The position numbers were made by a program, and so were the translations under genes. This document shows, in pieces, positions 42,630 through 52,051 of a stretch of DNA of 64,000 bases (positions are counted from its first letter, which is position 1; each line of letters opens with the position of its first letter). Below the pieces are notes generated by a model. The model saw nothing but the letters and a program-made list of their open reading frames with translations, was not told the origin of the DNA and searched no databases. Source of the DNA: Rhizobium nepotum 39/7. Lineage in GTDB: Bacteria > Pseudomonadota > Alphaproteobacteria > Rhizobiales > Rhizobiaceae. The stretch lies in NCBI RefSeq assembly GCF_000949865.1, contig NZ_JWJH01000003.1:1-64000 (forward strand). The letters are read 5' to 3'.

Positions 42630-43355
42630 ATGCCTAAAATCGTCTCCCATCGCGGTGCCAATCAGTTCGCACCCGAAAACACCTTTGCCGCCGCCGACCT
42701 CGCTTTGCGGCAGGGGGCGGATTACATCGAACTTGACGTGCGCGAGAGCGCGGATGGCGTGCTTTACGTCTTTCACGACGAAACACTGGATCGGACCACC
42801 AATGGCACGGGTCCGATTGGCCATGCGCTGTCGAGCGAGATCGATACGCTGGACGCCGGCAGCTGGTTCGACGAAAGCTTCAAAGGTGCGACCGTACCTC
42901 GGCTCGATGCCTATCTCAGCCATTTGCGCGGCCGCTGCGGCATCTATGTCGAGCTGAAATATTGCGATCCCGTCAAGGTGGTAGCGCTGGTGCGCGGCCT
43001 CGGCATGGTGCGCGATACTTTCTTTTTCTCCTTTTCCGAAGAAATGCGCCGGGGCCTGGCCGCCGCCGCGCCTGAATTCCGCAAGATGATGACGCTCGAC
43101 ATCGCCAAGTCGCCTTCGCTGGCGGCAGCCGTGCACCATGCCTCGATCATAGAGATCACACCGGCGCAGATGCGTAGGCCCGGACTTGTTGCGGCGTGCC
43201 GCAATGCGGGTCTCGAGGTCATGGTCTATTACGGCGGCGATGACGCAGACCTTCATAATGAGATCGCATTGGCCGGGGTAGATTACGTCAACATCGACCG
43301 CCCGGACCTGTTCGATGCGGCGCGGCGCACCGCGCGACTGCCTGAACTCGCATGA
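42630..43355 (+). CDS. Glycerophosphodiester phosphodiesterase
   Basis: A 241-residue cytoplasmic GDPD-type phosphodiesterase that hydrolyses glycerophosphodiesters to glycerol-3-phosphate and an alcohol. The catalytic start SHRGANQFAPENT (HRG..PEN) and the ELDVRESADGVLYVFHDETLDRTT metal site, split here, are clear. No signal peptide, so it works on imported substrate. It lies 11 bp after the ATPase gene. In the agrocinopine catabolic operon of Agrobacterium a GDPD-like enzyme plays a similar role with a different transporter; here the substrate could be a glycerophospho-sugar or a glycerophospholipid head-group diester. Confidence 0.93.
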   Translation: MPKIVSHRGANQFAPENTFAAADLALRQGADYIELDVRESADGVLYVFHDETLDRTTNGTGPIGHALSSEIDTLDAGSWFDESFKGATVPRLDAYLSHLRGRCGIYVELKYCDPVKVVALVRGLGMVRDTFFFSFSEEMRRGLAAAAPEFRKMMTLDIAKSPSLAAAVHHASIIEITPAQMRRPGLVAACRNAGLEVMVYYGGDDADLHNEIALAGVDYVNIDRPDLFDAARRTARLPELA

Positions 43356-43382
43356 CCTTCCTCACCCCCTGGAGATGATGAT

Positions 43383-44297
43383 ATGAGCAATCTTATTGGT
43401 ACTGGCTTCAACGCCAGCTCGGATGACGGCGAATTGGCCACTCTCGAAAGCGATCTGCGTGCGCTTGCCGAAATTGGCTGCGACACCGTCGAAATCGCTG
43501 TCACGAGCCTCGATCTGATCGCGGGTGGCCGCATCATCGAGGAGCGCGCCGAACGGTTTGTGGCGCTCGCGAAACAGTTTGACTTCCGCTACACCGTGCA
43601 CGGTCTGGTTTCGTCCAACTTCATGGATCCGGTGACGTGCCGCTACCAGGTCGATGCCGCCAAGGCGCTTGCTGTCCTGTGCGACCGTATCGGCGCGGGC
43701 ATCCTCGTTCAGCATGGCGGCGCGCTACGTGCCGACCAGATCGCCGAGCGGGCCGATGCCGATGCCCGTGAGCGGGAAGCGCTTTTTGAGCTTGCGGAAT
43801 TCTGCAAGCCCTATGGCGTGCGCGTCGCGCTTGAAAATATCTTCTCCACCGAAGCCGGTCAATATCGTCAGACACCCGCCGAGGTGGCTCAGACCGTGAA
43901 GGCCGTTGGCCACGACAACGTCGTGGCGCTGATCGACTTCAGCCACGCCTATCTCGAATCCACCTATCGCGGGCTCGATTTCCGCGAACAGCTTCGCGCC
44001 ATGGCGCCGGTCGCCGGCCATCTGCATGTGCACGATTCCTTCGGCCGGCCGCAGGGCTTCTATCAGCCGTATTTCCCGCAGGAAAATACCGCGCTCGGCA
44101 TCGGCGATCTGCATATGCCGCTCGGCTGGGGCGATATCGAATGGCAGGAAATCTTCTCGGAGCTGACCTTCCTGCCAGGCACCGTGCTGATGATGGAAAT
44201 CGGCCGTCGCTACCGGGCCGAACAGCCGGCAAGCCTTGAAACGGCGCGGCATCTCATGTCGCTCTACGCCGATCGGATGCAGATCGCGGCAGAATGA
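43383..44297 (+). CDS. TIM-barrel sugar-phosphate isomerase/epimerase family
   Basis: A 304-residue protein of the xylose isomerase-like/AP endonuclease 2 TIM-barrel family. Visible metal-ligand regions are VALENIF with the glutamate, LIDFSHAYL with the aspartate and histidine, GHLHVHDSFG and a final MMEIG glutamate. Members are sugar isomerases, epimerases or inosose dehydratases. It closes the CUT1 operon, 27 bp after the phosphodiesterase, so it probably acts on the sugar or polyol that the phosphodiesterase frees. The exact reaction cannot be told. Confidence 0.87.
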   Translation: MSNLIGTGFNASSDDGELATLESDLRALAEIGCDTVEIAVTSLDLIAGGRIIEERAERFVALAKQFDFRYTVHGLVSSNFMDPVTCRYQVDAAKALAVLCDRIGAGILVQHGGALRADQIAERADADAREREALFELAEFCKPYGVRVALENIFSTEAGQYRQTPAEVAQTVKAVGHDNVVALIDFSHAYLESTYRGLDFREQLRAMAPVAGHLHVHDSFGRPQGFYQPYFPQENTALGIGDLHMPLGWGDIEWQEIFSELTFLPGTVLMMEIGRRYRAEQPASLETARHLMSLYADRMQIAAE

Positions 44298-44338
44298 CGA
44301 ACCCGAAAAGGGCGCAGCCCCAATAGGCTGAAGCCTGA

Positions 44339-44377
44339 AACGCCGGCAGTTCTGGACGCAACTGCCGGCGTTTTTTT
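44339..44377 (+). terminator. Strong rho-independent terminator of the CUT1 operon
   Basis: AACGCCGGCAGTT and AACTGCCGGCGTT form a perfect 13-bp stem with an 8-base loop, followed by a run of T at 44371-44377. It starts 42 bp after the isomerase stop and lies next to the convergent glycanase gene. Confidence 0.9.
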
Positions 44378-44378
44378 G

Positions 44379-45776
44379 TTACGCGGCCCAGTCGGACAGC
44401 GAATAGGCTTTGATGTAATCGATCATCATGTGCGAGCCGTCGCTGAAATCAACGGTCGACGGTGTCCCCGCCATGCCGCCGACGGCAAGATTGACGACCA
44501 TATACATGGGGTCATGCATATCGGCAGGCGTATCTGTCTGTGCGACGGCGACATCGTCGAAATACCAGGTTATGTGTTCCGCATCCCACAACACGCCATA
44601 GGTGTGAAACCCTTCCGTGCTCGGCACGCTGACATTGTTGATGACCGAAGTCTGTTCGCCCGTCGCATTGGAGTGGGTAGACATGATGAGCGTATTGGGG
44701 TTCTGGCCCCGCATTTCCACGACATCGAGTTCCGGTGGCCAGGAGCCGTCTTCCGGCAAAAGCCAGAAGGCTGGCCATGCGCCCCGGTCGGTCGGCATAT
44801 CGGCGCGGATCTCGAAATAGCCATAGGTCTGGCTGAATGACGAATAGGTGTTCAGCATGCCCGACGTATAGTCGTAACCATCGACCTCGCCGGCAATCGA
44901 TTGCGGGGTTTCCTCGGCCGTGATGGTCAGGACGCCGTTGTTGATGCTGAAGGGATTGACCTCAGATGTACCCGCATAAGCGGGGTTGATGTACCATTGC
45001 GCTTCGCCATTCGTGGTCAGCGAGCTTCCCTTTTCCGGCGCCCACCAATATTTGGCGTCCCATGTTCCCTGATCGCCGCTGCGGAGTGAAAGCGCGTCGA
45101 ATTCGTCGCCAAAGGTCTGGGTCAGGGATGACCGGTCGAGGCTGAGTTCGAACTGGTCGGCCTGAAGGTCATCAATGGTCGTTCCGGCAAGCACGACGGC
45201 TTCACCATTTGCGAAATTCAGCCAGAGATTGCTGCCCTGCTGGGTGGCATTGCTGACGAGCTGATCGAAGGACGTGATGCCGTAACCGTTAAGCCGGATT
45301 GTGTCGTTGGCGCTGAAATCCGTGATGAGATCGGTGCCGTTGCCGCTGGTAAAAACGAATGTGTCCGCACCGCCGCCGCCAATCAGTACGTCGTTACCGG
45401 CTCCGCCATCGATCGTCTGGCTGCCCGATCCGCCGGTGATGATATTGTCGAGCGAATTTCCGAAGGCATAACGACCGTCGCCCGTCACCCTGAGATTCTC
45501 GAAATTGTCGGGCAGGGTGTAGCTCATCCATGTGTCGATCGTGTCGATACCTGCTCCGGCATTTTCGACGGCGCGATTGATGCTGGAATAGAGATAATAG
45601 ATATCATCGCCCGTGCCGCCCGCCATCGTCACGTTGACGGAACTGTCGCCCCACATGGAATCATTGCCGGCGGTGCCTGTCAGCAGCGGGCCGGAACCCG
45701 TGGCGGAAAAAAATCCGGTGGAACTGCCGCTGTAATAGAGTGTGTCTCCAAGCGCATTCACTACTGTCCGGGCCAT
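44379..45776 (-). CDS. Secreted RTX-GH16 beta-glycanase
   Basis: A 465-residue protein with an N-terminal RTX calcium-binding region, about residues 33-160, showing GTAGNDSMWGD, GGTGDDIYYL and GGAGNDVLIGGGGADTF repeats, and a C-terminal GH16 domain, about 220-460, with the catalytic ELDVVE at E349, D351 and E354. RTX repeats without a Sec signal indicate type I secretion. ExsH and ExoK of Sinorhizobium have GH16 domains that shorten succinoglycan, and this protein probably trims an exopolysaccharide such as the one made by the genes from 46.6 kb. The RTX domain lies at the N-terminus, not the usual C-terminus. Confidence 0.92.
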   Translation of the reverse strand: MARTVVNALGDTLYYSGSSTGFFSATGSGPLLTGTAGNDSMWGDSSVNVTMAGGTGDDIYYLYSSINRAVENAGAGIDTIDTWMSYTLPDNFENLRVTGDGRYAFGNSLDNIITGGSGSQTIDGGAGNDVLIGGGGADTFVFTSGNGTDLITDFSANDTIRLNGYGITSFDQLVSNATQQGSNLWLNFANGEAVVLAGTTIDDLQADQFELSLDRSSLTQTFGDEFDALSLRSGDQGTWDAKYWWAPEKGSSLTTNGEAQWYINPAYAGTSEVNPFSINNGVLTITAEETPQSIAGEVDGYDYTSGMLNTYSSFSQTYGYFEIRADMPTDRGAWPAFWLLPEDGSWPPELDVVEMRGQNPNTLIMSTHSNATGEQTSVINNVSVPSTEGFHTYGVLWDAEHITWYFDDVAVAQTDTPADMHDPMYMVVNLAVGGMAGTPSTVDFSDGSHMMIDYIKAYSLSDWAA

Positions 45777-46037
45777 TAATCGTCTCCTGTCCGTTAGCGT
45801 TGGCTCCCTCACTCCTCTTGGCAGACACCCTAACAGGGCAAAAAGCCTCCTGTTAGAACCAGAAATGAGGGGTGCGTGTTGCATTCGAAAACGCCGCGCA
45901 AAACGGCGATCTGACTAACGGACATGTCGCGACTGGCCGATCTCGGTGCCCTTCGTGTCCGTTCGGGACCTGCGGCCGGTTTATGGGGGGGCGTGCTCTT
46001 GCAGCGTCACAGTGGGAAATGGCAAGATCGGCGCCGG
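45777..46037. other. Divergent intergenic region, repeats of CTAAC/GTTAG
   Basis: The 261 bp between the divergent glycanase and GreA-like genes contain an 8-bp inverted repeat CTAACAGG (45830-45837) and CCTGTTAG (45849-45856), and a further CCGTTAG near 45791 mirrored by CTAACGG near 45912. These repeated half-sites may bind a regulator of one or both genes. No small gene is convincing. Confidence 0.4.
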
Positions 46038-46565
46038 ATGGGGATGTCCGAAGCGGCATCTCAGGGAAATGGAGTGTCAGGATTGAGTGTTGCCTTTACC
46101 AAGGAAGACAGTGCCGAAACCGCAGCCGAAACGGTTTTGCCGGATCGGGTGATTTCGCCTCATCCCAATCTGGTAACAGAGGCTGGACTGAAAGTGCTGG
46201 AACAGCAGCTAAGATTGGCGCGTGAAGCCTGCGAAGCGGCCAATACCGTCGAAGACGTCAATGAAAGACGTCGGCTTTCCGCCAATCCTCTGCGGGACAT
46301 TCGGTACTTCGCGGAGCGCGTTCGCACCGCTCAGCCGATGCTGAGCCCGCCCGCGAATGGCATTGTCGCCTTCGGCAGCCTGGTGACGTTCAGCCGCGAT
46401 GACGGGCGAACGCAACGGTTCCGGATCGTCGGTGAGGATGAGGCCGATCCCGCTGCGGGATCGATGTCCTATGTCTCACCCGTCGCGAGGGTGCTGATGG
46501 GAAAAACGGCGGGTGATATTGTCAGTCTGGGCGGCAGGGAGATTGAAATCATCGAGGTCGCCTAA
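46038..46565 (+). CDS. GreA/GreB-family elongation factor-like protein
   Basis: A protein of about 175 residues with a helical N-terminal half (VTEAGLKVLEQQLRLAREAC, NERRRLSANPLRDIRYFAERV) and a C-terminal GreA/GreB FKBP-like domain with GIVAFGSLVTFSRDDGRTQRFRIVGEDEADPAAGSMSYVSPVARVLMG in pieces. Gre factors enter the RNA polymerase secondary channel to rescue backtracked complexes; this divergent paralogue may be regulatory. The start is uncertain among ATG 46038, ATG 46044 and a GTG further on. It is convergent with rfbA, 21 bp apart. Confidence 0.85.
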   Translation: MGMSEAASQGNGVSGLSVAFTKEDSAETAAETVLPDRVISPHPNLVTEAGLKVLEQQLRLAREACEAANTVEDVNERRRLSANPLRDIRYFAERVRTAQPMLSPPANGIVAFGSLVTFSRDDGRTQRFRIVGEDEADPAAGSMSYVSPVARVLMGKTAGDIVSLGGREIEIIEVA

Positions 46566-46586
46566 AGCGCCGATCAGTGAAAGAGT

Positions 46587-47450
46587 TTAGCCAATCAGTT
46601 TAAAAAGATAGCGACCGTAACTGCTCTTTCCGTAGCGCTCCGCGAGTTTTCGCAATTGATCCTCGCTTATGAAGCCCATGCGATAGGCAATCTCTTCTGG
46701 GCAGGAGACCTTAAAGCCTTGACGGCGTTCAAGCGTCGCTACGAATTCGCCCGCTTCCAGGAGACTATCTGGCGTTCCGGTATCGAGCCAGGCGTAACCA
46801 CGCCCCATCAGTTCGACGTTGAGTTTTCCACGTTCGAGATAGATGCGGTTTACGTCGGTAATCTCCAACTCACCGCGTGCCGAAGGCTTCAGGTTAGCGG
46901 CGATGTCGATCACGTCGCTGTCGTAAAAATAAAGCCCGGTCACCGCCCAGTCGGATTTCGGCACGGTTGGCTTTTCCTCGATCGAAATCGCTTTCCTGGA
47001 GTTGCCAAATTCAACGACGCCATATCGCTCTGGATCATTGACCTGGTAGGCGAACACCGTTGCTCCGTCCAATCCGTTGATGGCATCTTTGATCATGTCG
47101 CTGATACCATGACCGTAGAAGATGTTATCACCCAGGATGAGACATGAAGGCGAGGAGCCTATGAAATCTGCGCCGATGACGAAGGCCTGGGCAAGGCCGT
47201 CAGGCGTAGGTTGTACGGCATAAGTCAGTGAAATTCCGAAGCGCGAACCGTCACCCAGAAGAGTCTGGAAGTTCGGTAGGTCGCGGGGCGTTGAGATTAT
47301 CAATATATCCCGGATACCAGCCAGCATCAGTGTCGATAGCGGGTAAAAAATCATTGGTTTATCGTAGATAGGCATGAGTTGCTTTGAGAGGACGGCAGTC
47401 ATCGGATGCAACCGTGTTCCGCTTCCGCCGGCAAGTATGATGCCTTTCAT
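46587..47450 (-). CDS. rfbA: Glucose-1-phosphate thymidylyltransferase
   Basis: A 287-residue nucleotidyltransferase making dTDP-glucose from dTTP and glucose-1-phosphate, step one of dTDP-L-rhamnose synthesis. It starts [18 protein letters not shown], has [21 protein letters not shown] and the metal region [32 protein letters not shown] is also standard. It is the last gene of an rfbC-rfbB-rfbD-rfbA run on the minus strand. Confidence 0.96.
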   Translation of the reverse strand: MKGIILAGGSGTRLHPMTAVLSKQLMPIYDKPMIFYPLSTLMLAGIRDILIISTPRDLPNFQTLLGDGSRFGISLTYAVQPTPDGLAQAFVIGADFIGSSPSCLILGDNIFYGHGISDMIKDAINGLDGATVFAYQVNDPERYGVVEFGNSRKAISIEEKPTVPKSDWAVTGLYFYDSDVIDIAANLKPSARGELEITDVNRIYLERGKLNVELMGRGYAWLDTGTPDSLLEAGEFVATLERRQGFKVSCPEEIAYRMGFISEDQLRKLAERYGKSSYGRYLFKLIG

Positions 47451-47483
47451 GTCGTATTGCTCCCTCTGTTTTGATGAAGTGAC

Positions 47484-48383
47484 TTATGCTCGTAATTCAG
47501 CGAGCAATCGTTCGACGACCTGAGCCGTCGAACTCTGCCAAGGTGGTGAAATGATACCGTGCAGTTTCCGCAGTCGCGAGCAATCGAGCCGCGAGTTTGC
47601 CGGACGTCTTGCGGGAGTTGGATACTCGCTCGTCGCGATCTTCTTCACCGTCGCAAAAGGGCCATTTCGCAATCGGGCCTGGGAAAATATCTCTTCGGCA
47701 AAGTCGGCCCAGCTTGCGGCACCGTCCCCACTCATGTGGAACGTGCCTCGAAACATGCGCGAGTTGTCTGACAGAATATTGGAGGCCATTGTGAGTATGC
47801 CATCGGCGATATCGAGAGCCGAGGTTGGATTGCCGATCTGATCATCGACGATTGAGAGGCTGTCGCGTGTTTCCGCCAGCCGTAGCATCGTCTTCAGGAA
47901 GTTCTTGCCGAATGGACTGTAAACCCACGCAGTACGAAGGATCACATGCTCTTCCGTTGCAGCGCGAACCGCTATTTCTCCCGCGAGCTTGGAACGTCCG
48001 TAAACCCCGATTGGAGCGACGATATCGTCTTCCAAATACGGGGTGCTTTTTAAACCATCGAAAACATAGTCGGTGGAAATGTGAATGATTGGCACGCCAA
48101 GCCGGTGGGCGGCCTTTGCAATCTCTCCAGCAGAAAGACCATTCATGCGTGTAGCAAGATCTTCCTCCGATTCAGCCTGATCGACCGCCGTATATGCCGC
48201 CGCGGAAACGATAATATCTGGCGACGCCATCTCAATCGCCGCGCCCACAGTTGAAGGATCGGCGAGGTCAAATTGAGGTCGGCCCAGCGAAACAACGTCG
48301 AAACGCCCATCAAGCGCGGCACGTTCAGTCAGCGCCGTTGCGATCTGTCCGTATCTTCCCGTCACAAGCAGTCGCGGGCTCAT
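47484..48383 (-). CDS. rfbD: dTDP-4-dehydrorhamnose reductase
   Basis: A 299-residue extended SDR that reduces dTDP-4-keto-L-rhamnose to dTDP-L-rhamnose. The cofactor loop is [14 protein letters not shown]; catalytic YGRSKLAGE carries the tyrosine and lysine, and [10 protein letters not shown] the threonine. The ATG at 48383 overlaps the rfbB stop by four bases, and the longer in-frame sequence to 48527 is antisense-free but inside rfbB, so the shorter start was taken. Confidence 0.95.
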   Translation of the reverse strand: MSPRLLVTGRYGQIATALTERAALDGRFDVVSLGRPQFDLADPSTVGAAIEMASPDIIVSAAAYTAVDQAESEEDLATRMNGLSAGEIAKAAHRLGVPIIHISTDYVFDGLKSTPYLEDDIVAPIGVYGRSKLAGEIAVRAATEEHVILRTAWVYSPFGKNFLKTMLRLAETRDSLSIVDDQIGNPTSALDIADGILTMASNILSDNSRMFRGTFHMSGDGAASWADFAEEIFSQARLRNGPFATVKKIATSEYPTPARRPANSRLDCSRLRKLHGIISPPWQSSTAQVVERLLAELRA

Positions 48384-49447
48384 GACGCGAGCTCGCCCTG
48401 CTTTTCCATCAGTCCGAGCCTTGTTCCAGAGTAACCTTGCCTCAATGGCTCCCACCACCATCGGTTGTCCAAAAACCATTTGATAGTTTTTTCGATACCG
48501 GTGTCGAAGTTTTCTTGCGCCGTCCATCCAAGCTCGACATTGAGTTTGGTAGCATCAATGGCATATCGAGCATCGTGGCCGGGGCGGTCAGTCACATAAG
48601 TGATCAGCTGTGAATGCGGCGCACCTGCTGGATTGAGGTCATCCATCAAGACACAAATTCGCTCGACGACATCAATATTGCGTCTTTCGTTTCGGCCGCC
48701 CACATTATAGGTCTCCCCAATCCGGCCCTTCTCGGAGATGAGATCGAGCGCGCGGGCGTGGTCCTCGACGTAAAGCCAGTCGCGAACATTGGCGCCTTTC
48801 CCGTAGATTGGCAGTGGTTTTCCCTCGAGCGCGTTAAGGATCACGAGCGGAATGAGTTTTTCCGGGAAATGGTAGGGCCCGTAATTGTTGGAGCAATTGG
48901 ATACTATTACCGGAAGACCATAGGTGCGGGCCCAGGCTTTCGCCAGATGATCGGAAGAAGCCTTGGATGCCGAGTAAGGCGAACTTGGATCGTAGGGCGT
49001 CTCCTCCGTGAAAAGATCTTCCTCGCCGAGCGAGCCGTAGACTTCATCAGTGGATACGTGCAGGAACCGAAAGGCTTCTTTTTTGCCCGGCCGCAGACTC
49101 GACCAAAAATGACGTGCACATTCGAGTATATTGAATGTGCCTAATACGTTGGTTTCGACAAAATCGCGTGCACCGGTGATCGAGCGATCCACGTGGCTCT
49201 CAGCTGCAAGATGCATCACACGCTGCGGACGGAAGGCCTCGAACGCATCACTAATCGCCGAAGTGTCACATATATCCGCTTTCAGAAAACGATGCCTGGG
49301 GTGATCTTTAACCGTCCGAAGGGAGGTCAGCGTGCCCGCATAGGTCAGCTTGTCGACCGTCAACACCTCGTAGCCCTTGTCGAGCACCAAGTGGCGAACA
49401 ACAGCAGAACCTATAAAGCCGGCTCCTCCGGTTACCAGAACGCGCAT
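48380..49447 (-). CDS. rfbB: dTDP-glucose 4,6-dehydratase
   Basis: A 355-residue extended SDR that forms dTDP-4-keto-6-deoxyglucose. The NAD loop is [16 protein letters not shown], the catalytic pair lies in [15 protein letters not shown], and [14 protein letters not shown] holds the Thr-Asp-Glu triad characteristic of RmlB. Length is normal. It lies 19 bp after rfbC. Confidence 0.97.
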   Translation of the reverse strand: MRVLVTGGAGFIGSAVVRHLVLDKGYEVLTVDKLTYAGTLTSLRTVKDHPRHRFLKADICDTSAISDAFEAFRPQRVMHLAAESHVDRSITGARDFVETNVLGTFNILECARHFWSSLRPGKKEAFRFLHVSTDEVYGSLGEEDLFTEETPYDPSSPYSASKASSDHLAKAWARTYGLPVIVSNCSNNYGPYHFPEKLIPLVILNALEGKPLPIYGKGANVRDWLYVEDHARALDLISEKGRIGETYNVGGRNERRNIDVVERICVLMDDLNPAGAPHSQLITYVTDRPGHDARYAIDATKLNVELGWTAQENFDTGIEKTIKWFLDNRWWWEPLRQGYSGTRLGLMEKQGELAS

Positions 49448-49466
49448 ATGAAGCTACCCTTCCAAA

Positions 49467-50042
49467 TTAACCGACAGAACGCTGTGAATAGGTGAAGAGG
49501 GCGCCAAGCTCCGCCAACCTGGGTTGGCGGCGATCTTTGGCCGATAAGACCGCTTTGCTGATTGGGATCGGCCAGTTTATGCCGATTTCAGGATCGTCGT
49601 ATGCGAGACCGCGATCATGTTCGGGACTATAGTAGTCGGTTACCTTGTAGCTGACTTTGGTGTTCGCCTCGAGTGTGCAAAAGGCATGCGCGAAGCCAGG
49701 CGGAACCCAGAGCATTCGCCCGTTATCGGCAGTCAGTTCGGCCGTTACGTGGCGTGCATAAGTCGGCGATCCAGTACGGATATCGACTGCTACATCGAGG
49801 ATGGAACCCACGATACAGGAGACGAGTTTGCCCTGTGCTTTAGGTTCCAGCTGGAAATGTAGTCCACGGATCGTGCCGGCATCTGCTGACAGGGATTGAT
49901 TATCCTGGACGAAGTCGAAATTTCCGACGGCCTCCTCGAACAGGCTCTTACGAAAAGACTCCATAAAGTAACCGCGTTCATCCCCGAATTTCTTCGGGGT
50001 GATCAAAACCAGTTCGGGTATATCCAGTCGTTCGAAATGCAT
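49467..50042 (-). CDS. rfbC: dTDP-4-dehydrorhamnose 3,5-epimerase
   Basis: A 191-residue cupin-fold epimerase that converts dTDP-4-keto-6-deoxyglucose to dTDP-4-keto-L-rhamnose. Signatures are LITPKKFGDERGYFMESF, QDNQSLSADAGTIRGLHFQ with the catalytic histidine, and LWVPPGFAHAFCTLE. It heads the four rml genes and follows the glycosyltransferase genes by about 36 bp on the same strand. Confidence 0.96.
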   Translation of the reverse strand: MHFERLDIPELVLITPKKFGDERGYFMESFRKSLFEEAVGNFDFVQDNQSLSADAGTIRGLHFQLEPKAQGKLVSCIVGSILDVAVDIRTGSPTYARHVTAELTADNGRMLWVPPGFAHAFCTLEANTKVSYKVTDYYSPEHDRGLAYDDPEIGINWPIPISKAVLSAKDRRQPRLAELGALFTYSQRSVG

Positions 50043-50078
50043 TCTTCGTCTTCCGCTCGTTCTATTGTGCTTCAGAGA

Positions 50079-50975
50079 TCAATAGGCTTTGTCGTAAACA
50101 TGGTTGCTTGGCTGTTCTTCCGACCACCGTTTTTTACGCCCACTGCGTACAACATGGGCAATTCCGGGCGAGCGAAACAGTGGGACGTGGAAGCGTCGTG
50201 CAAATAACAACAGGCTGCGGATATGTGCCCGGCCGACGAAACTCAAGGGACTTGCTGCGCTTTGACGCTGATGATCGTGGACGAGTGGAAGGCCGGGGAA
50301 ATAGACAACACGACGGCCGCTCATCCAGGTGCGTGCGCAGAGGTCCACGTCTTCCATGTAGAGGAAATAGTTCTCCTCCATGCCGCCGAGCCGATTGAAA
50401 AGATCGCGTCTTATTATGAAGCCCGTTCCCATCACCCATTCGGCATTGAACGGTTCGCCTCTATCTGTTTCCTCGACCATTAAATGCCGGTTTATGCGTT
50501 CCTTCATCAACTTGCGAAGTTGACTGAAGCGTCGCGTGGCGATGTCTAGTGCGGAATAGAAGCGGCGAGCGCCGTATTGGCGACTACCGTCTGGATTGAT
50601 CAAATCCAGGCCAGCAATTCCAATGTCCGGCATGGAGTCCATTTGATCGAGTACAGGCGTCACGCTGTCCATGTCGAAATAGGTGTCGGGGTTCAGTACC
50701 AGCAGATAGTCCGCATCTATTCCTGCAGCACCAAAATTAACACCAGCACCGAAACCGCCGTTGATCAGTGACGACTTGATTTCAATATCCGGCATAGCGG
50801 TTTGCATCAGGCGCAACGAGTCGCCGCCCGAGCAATTCTCAACCACAGTAATGTTTTCAGGCCTGGCAATGCCCTGTTCCCGTATCGAACTGATACTGCG
50901 GATCGTCAATTCTGGTGTACGGAAATTGACAAGTATGACGTGTAGTCTTTGTCGTTTGACCATATTACTCATCAT
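50079..50975 (-). CDS. Family 2 glycosyltransferase, probably rhamnosyl-type
   Basis: A 298-residue GT-A fold enzyme. The N-terminus HVILVNFRTPELTIRSISSI, the sequence NGGFGAGVNFGA, the metal-binding DADYLLVLNPDTYFD and EWVMGTGFIIRRDLFNRLGGMEENYFLYMEDVDLCARTW, quoted in parts, are those of the RfbF/WbbL-like group, which often transfers rhamnose from dTDP-rhamnose. The neighbouring rml genes support that donor, but specificity is inference. The ATG at 50975 overlaps the upstream gene's stop (ATGA). Confidence 0.88.
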   Translation of the reverse strand: MMSNMVKRQRLHVILVNFRTPELTIRSISSIREQGIARPENITVVENCSGGDSLRLMQTAMPDIEIKSSLINGGFGAGVNFGAAGIDADYLLVLNPDTYFDMDSVTPVLDQMDSMPDIGIAGLDLINPDGSRQYGARRFYSALDIATRRFSQLRKLMKERINRHLMVEETDRGEPFNAEWVMGTGFIIRRDLFNRLGGMEENYFLYMEDVDLCARTWMSGRRVVYFPGLPLVHDHQRQSAASPLSFVGRAHIRSLLLFARRFHVPLFRSPGIAHVVRSGRKKRWSEEQPSNHVYDKAY

Positions 50976-52021
50976 CTTTCCGAATCCACCTGGATGGCGG
51001 CTCCCTTCACGAGTTCCCAAAGGCGTTGAGCTGAGACGCCCCAATCGAAATCTTCCCGCCTCTTGCGGCCGTTCGTGATAAGGCGTTGCCGAAGCGTTTC
51101 GTCAGATGTGATCCGATCCAACCCTTCCCTGATCTCGTCCAGTGATTGCGGATCCACCAGGAGCGCACCCCCGCCAGCGACTTCCGGCATGGCGGAAACA
51201 TTTGAGGTCACCACTGGCACCCCGCAGGCATATGCCTCGACGATAGGAAGTCCGAAACCCTCGAACAGCGAGACATAGGCTACCGCCAGGGCTCCTCTGT
51301 ATAATGGGGGGATTTGCTCGGACGGCAGGCGTCCTGTGAAAATTACACTTCGGTCAACACCAAGCTCAGCGGCTATCGCGTGAAGCTCATCGTTACGATT
51401 TCCGGTCAAAACCAGCCTTATCCCCCGGCCAGGCAGGCTGGAGGTCGCATAGGCTCGTATTAGCCGGTCCAGGTTCTTGTAGCTGCGGTGATTGCCGCCG
51501 TAGAGGACATAAGGATAGCCAGGGCTATGCTGCGCGCCATCTTCACGGAACATCGGTTCAGTACCGTTATAGACAAGATGCACCTTGTCCGCGGGCATTC
51601 CAGACCAGTCTATGAATTCCTGTCTTGTGTATTCTGAAACACAAATTACTGCCGCGCAGCGCCGGTATAGCGGCCGATAGACGAGATCATAATAAGTGCG
51701 CTTGGCTTTACCGTAGAAACGGCGATGCGTCAGGTCGTGCACAACGACCACCGAGGGAAGTTTGGTGACGAGCGGCGGTACGAAGCCCGCGCTGAAAAAT
51801 ACACCTCTGCCGCCGCGGCCGGTAAGGGAGCGACTGATCGCGAGCGGTGACAAAGGAGAGCCTATCCGTCCGCGTACCGCAATATCGACTATACGCAAAT
51901 CGGCCGGAAGCCGGGCTTCAATTTCGGCTTGTACCTTTCCGATGCCCGTTTCTTCAGGCCACCGCCGGTCTGCAAAAACAGTCGTGGTGGGCGCGTATGT
52001 GTCACCACTTTTCAGACGCAC
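50972..52021 (-). CDS. Family 4 (GT-B) glycosyltransferase
   Basis: A 349-residue GT-B enzyme. The C-terminal nucleotide-sugar domain has YGGNHRSYKNLDRLI, FTGRLPSEQIPPLYRGALAVAYVSLFEGFGLPIVEAYACGVPVVTSNVSAMPEVAGG (in parts), the classical E-x7-E region of GT4 enzymes. The N-terminal domain shows VVVVHDLTHRRFY, like mannosyl- or rhamnosyl-transferases of polysaccharide loci. It is translationally coupled to the following GT2 gene. Confidence 0.88.
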   Translation of the reverse strand: MRLKSGDTYAPTTTVFADRRWPEETGIGKVQAEIEARLPADLRIVDIAVRGRIGSPLSPLAISRSLTGRGGRGVFFSAGFVPPLVTKLPSVVVVHDLTHRRFYGKAKRTYYDLVYRPLYRRCAAVICVSEYTRQEFIDWSGMPADKVHLVYNGTEPMFREDGAQHSPGYPYVLYGGNHRSYKNLDRLIRAYATSSLPGRGIRLVLTGNRNDELHAIAAELGVDRSVIFTGRLPSEQIPPLYRGALAVAYVSLFEGFGLPIVEAYACGVPVVTSNVSAMPEVAGGGALLVDPQSLDEIREGLDRITSDETLRQRLITNGRKRREDFDWGVSAQRLWELVKGAAIQVDSER

Positions 52022-52051
52022 GTTACTGGTCCCTTGGTTGTTGTGCCGGAG

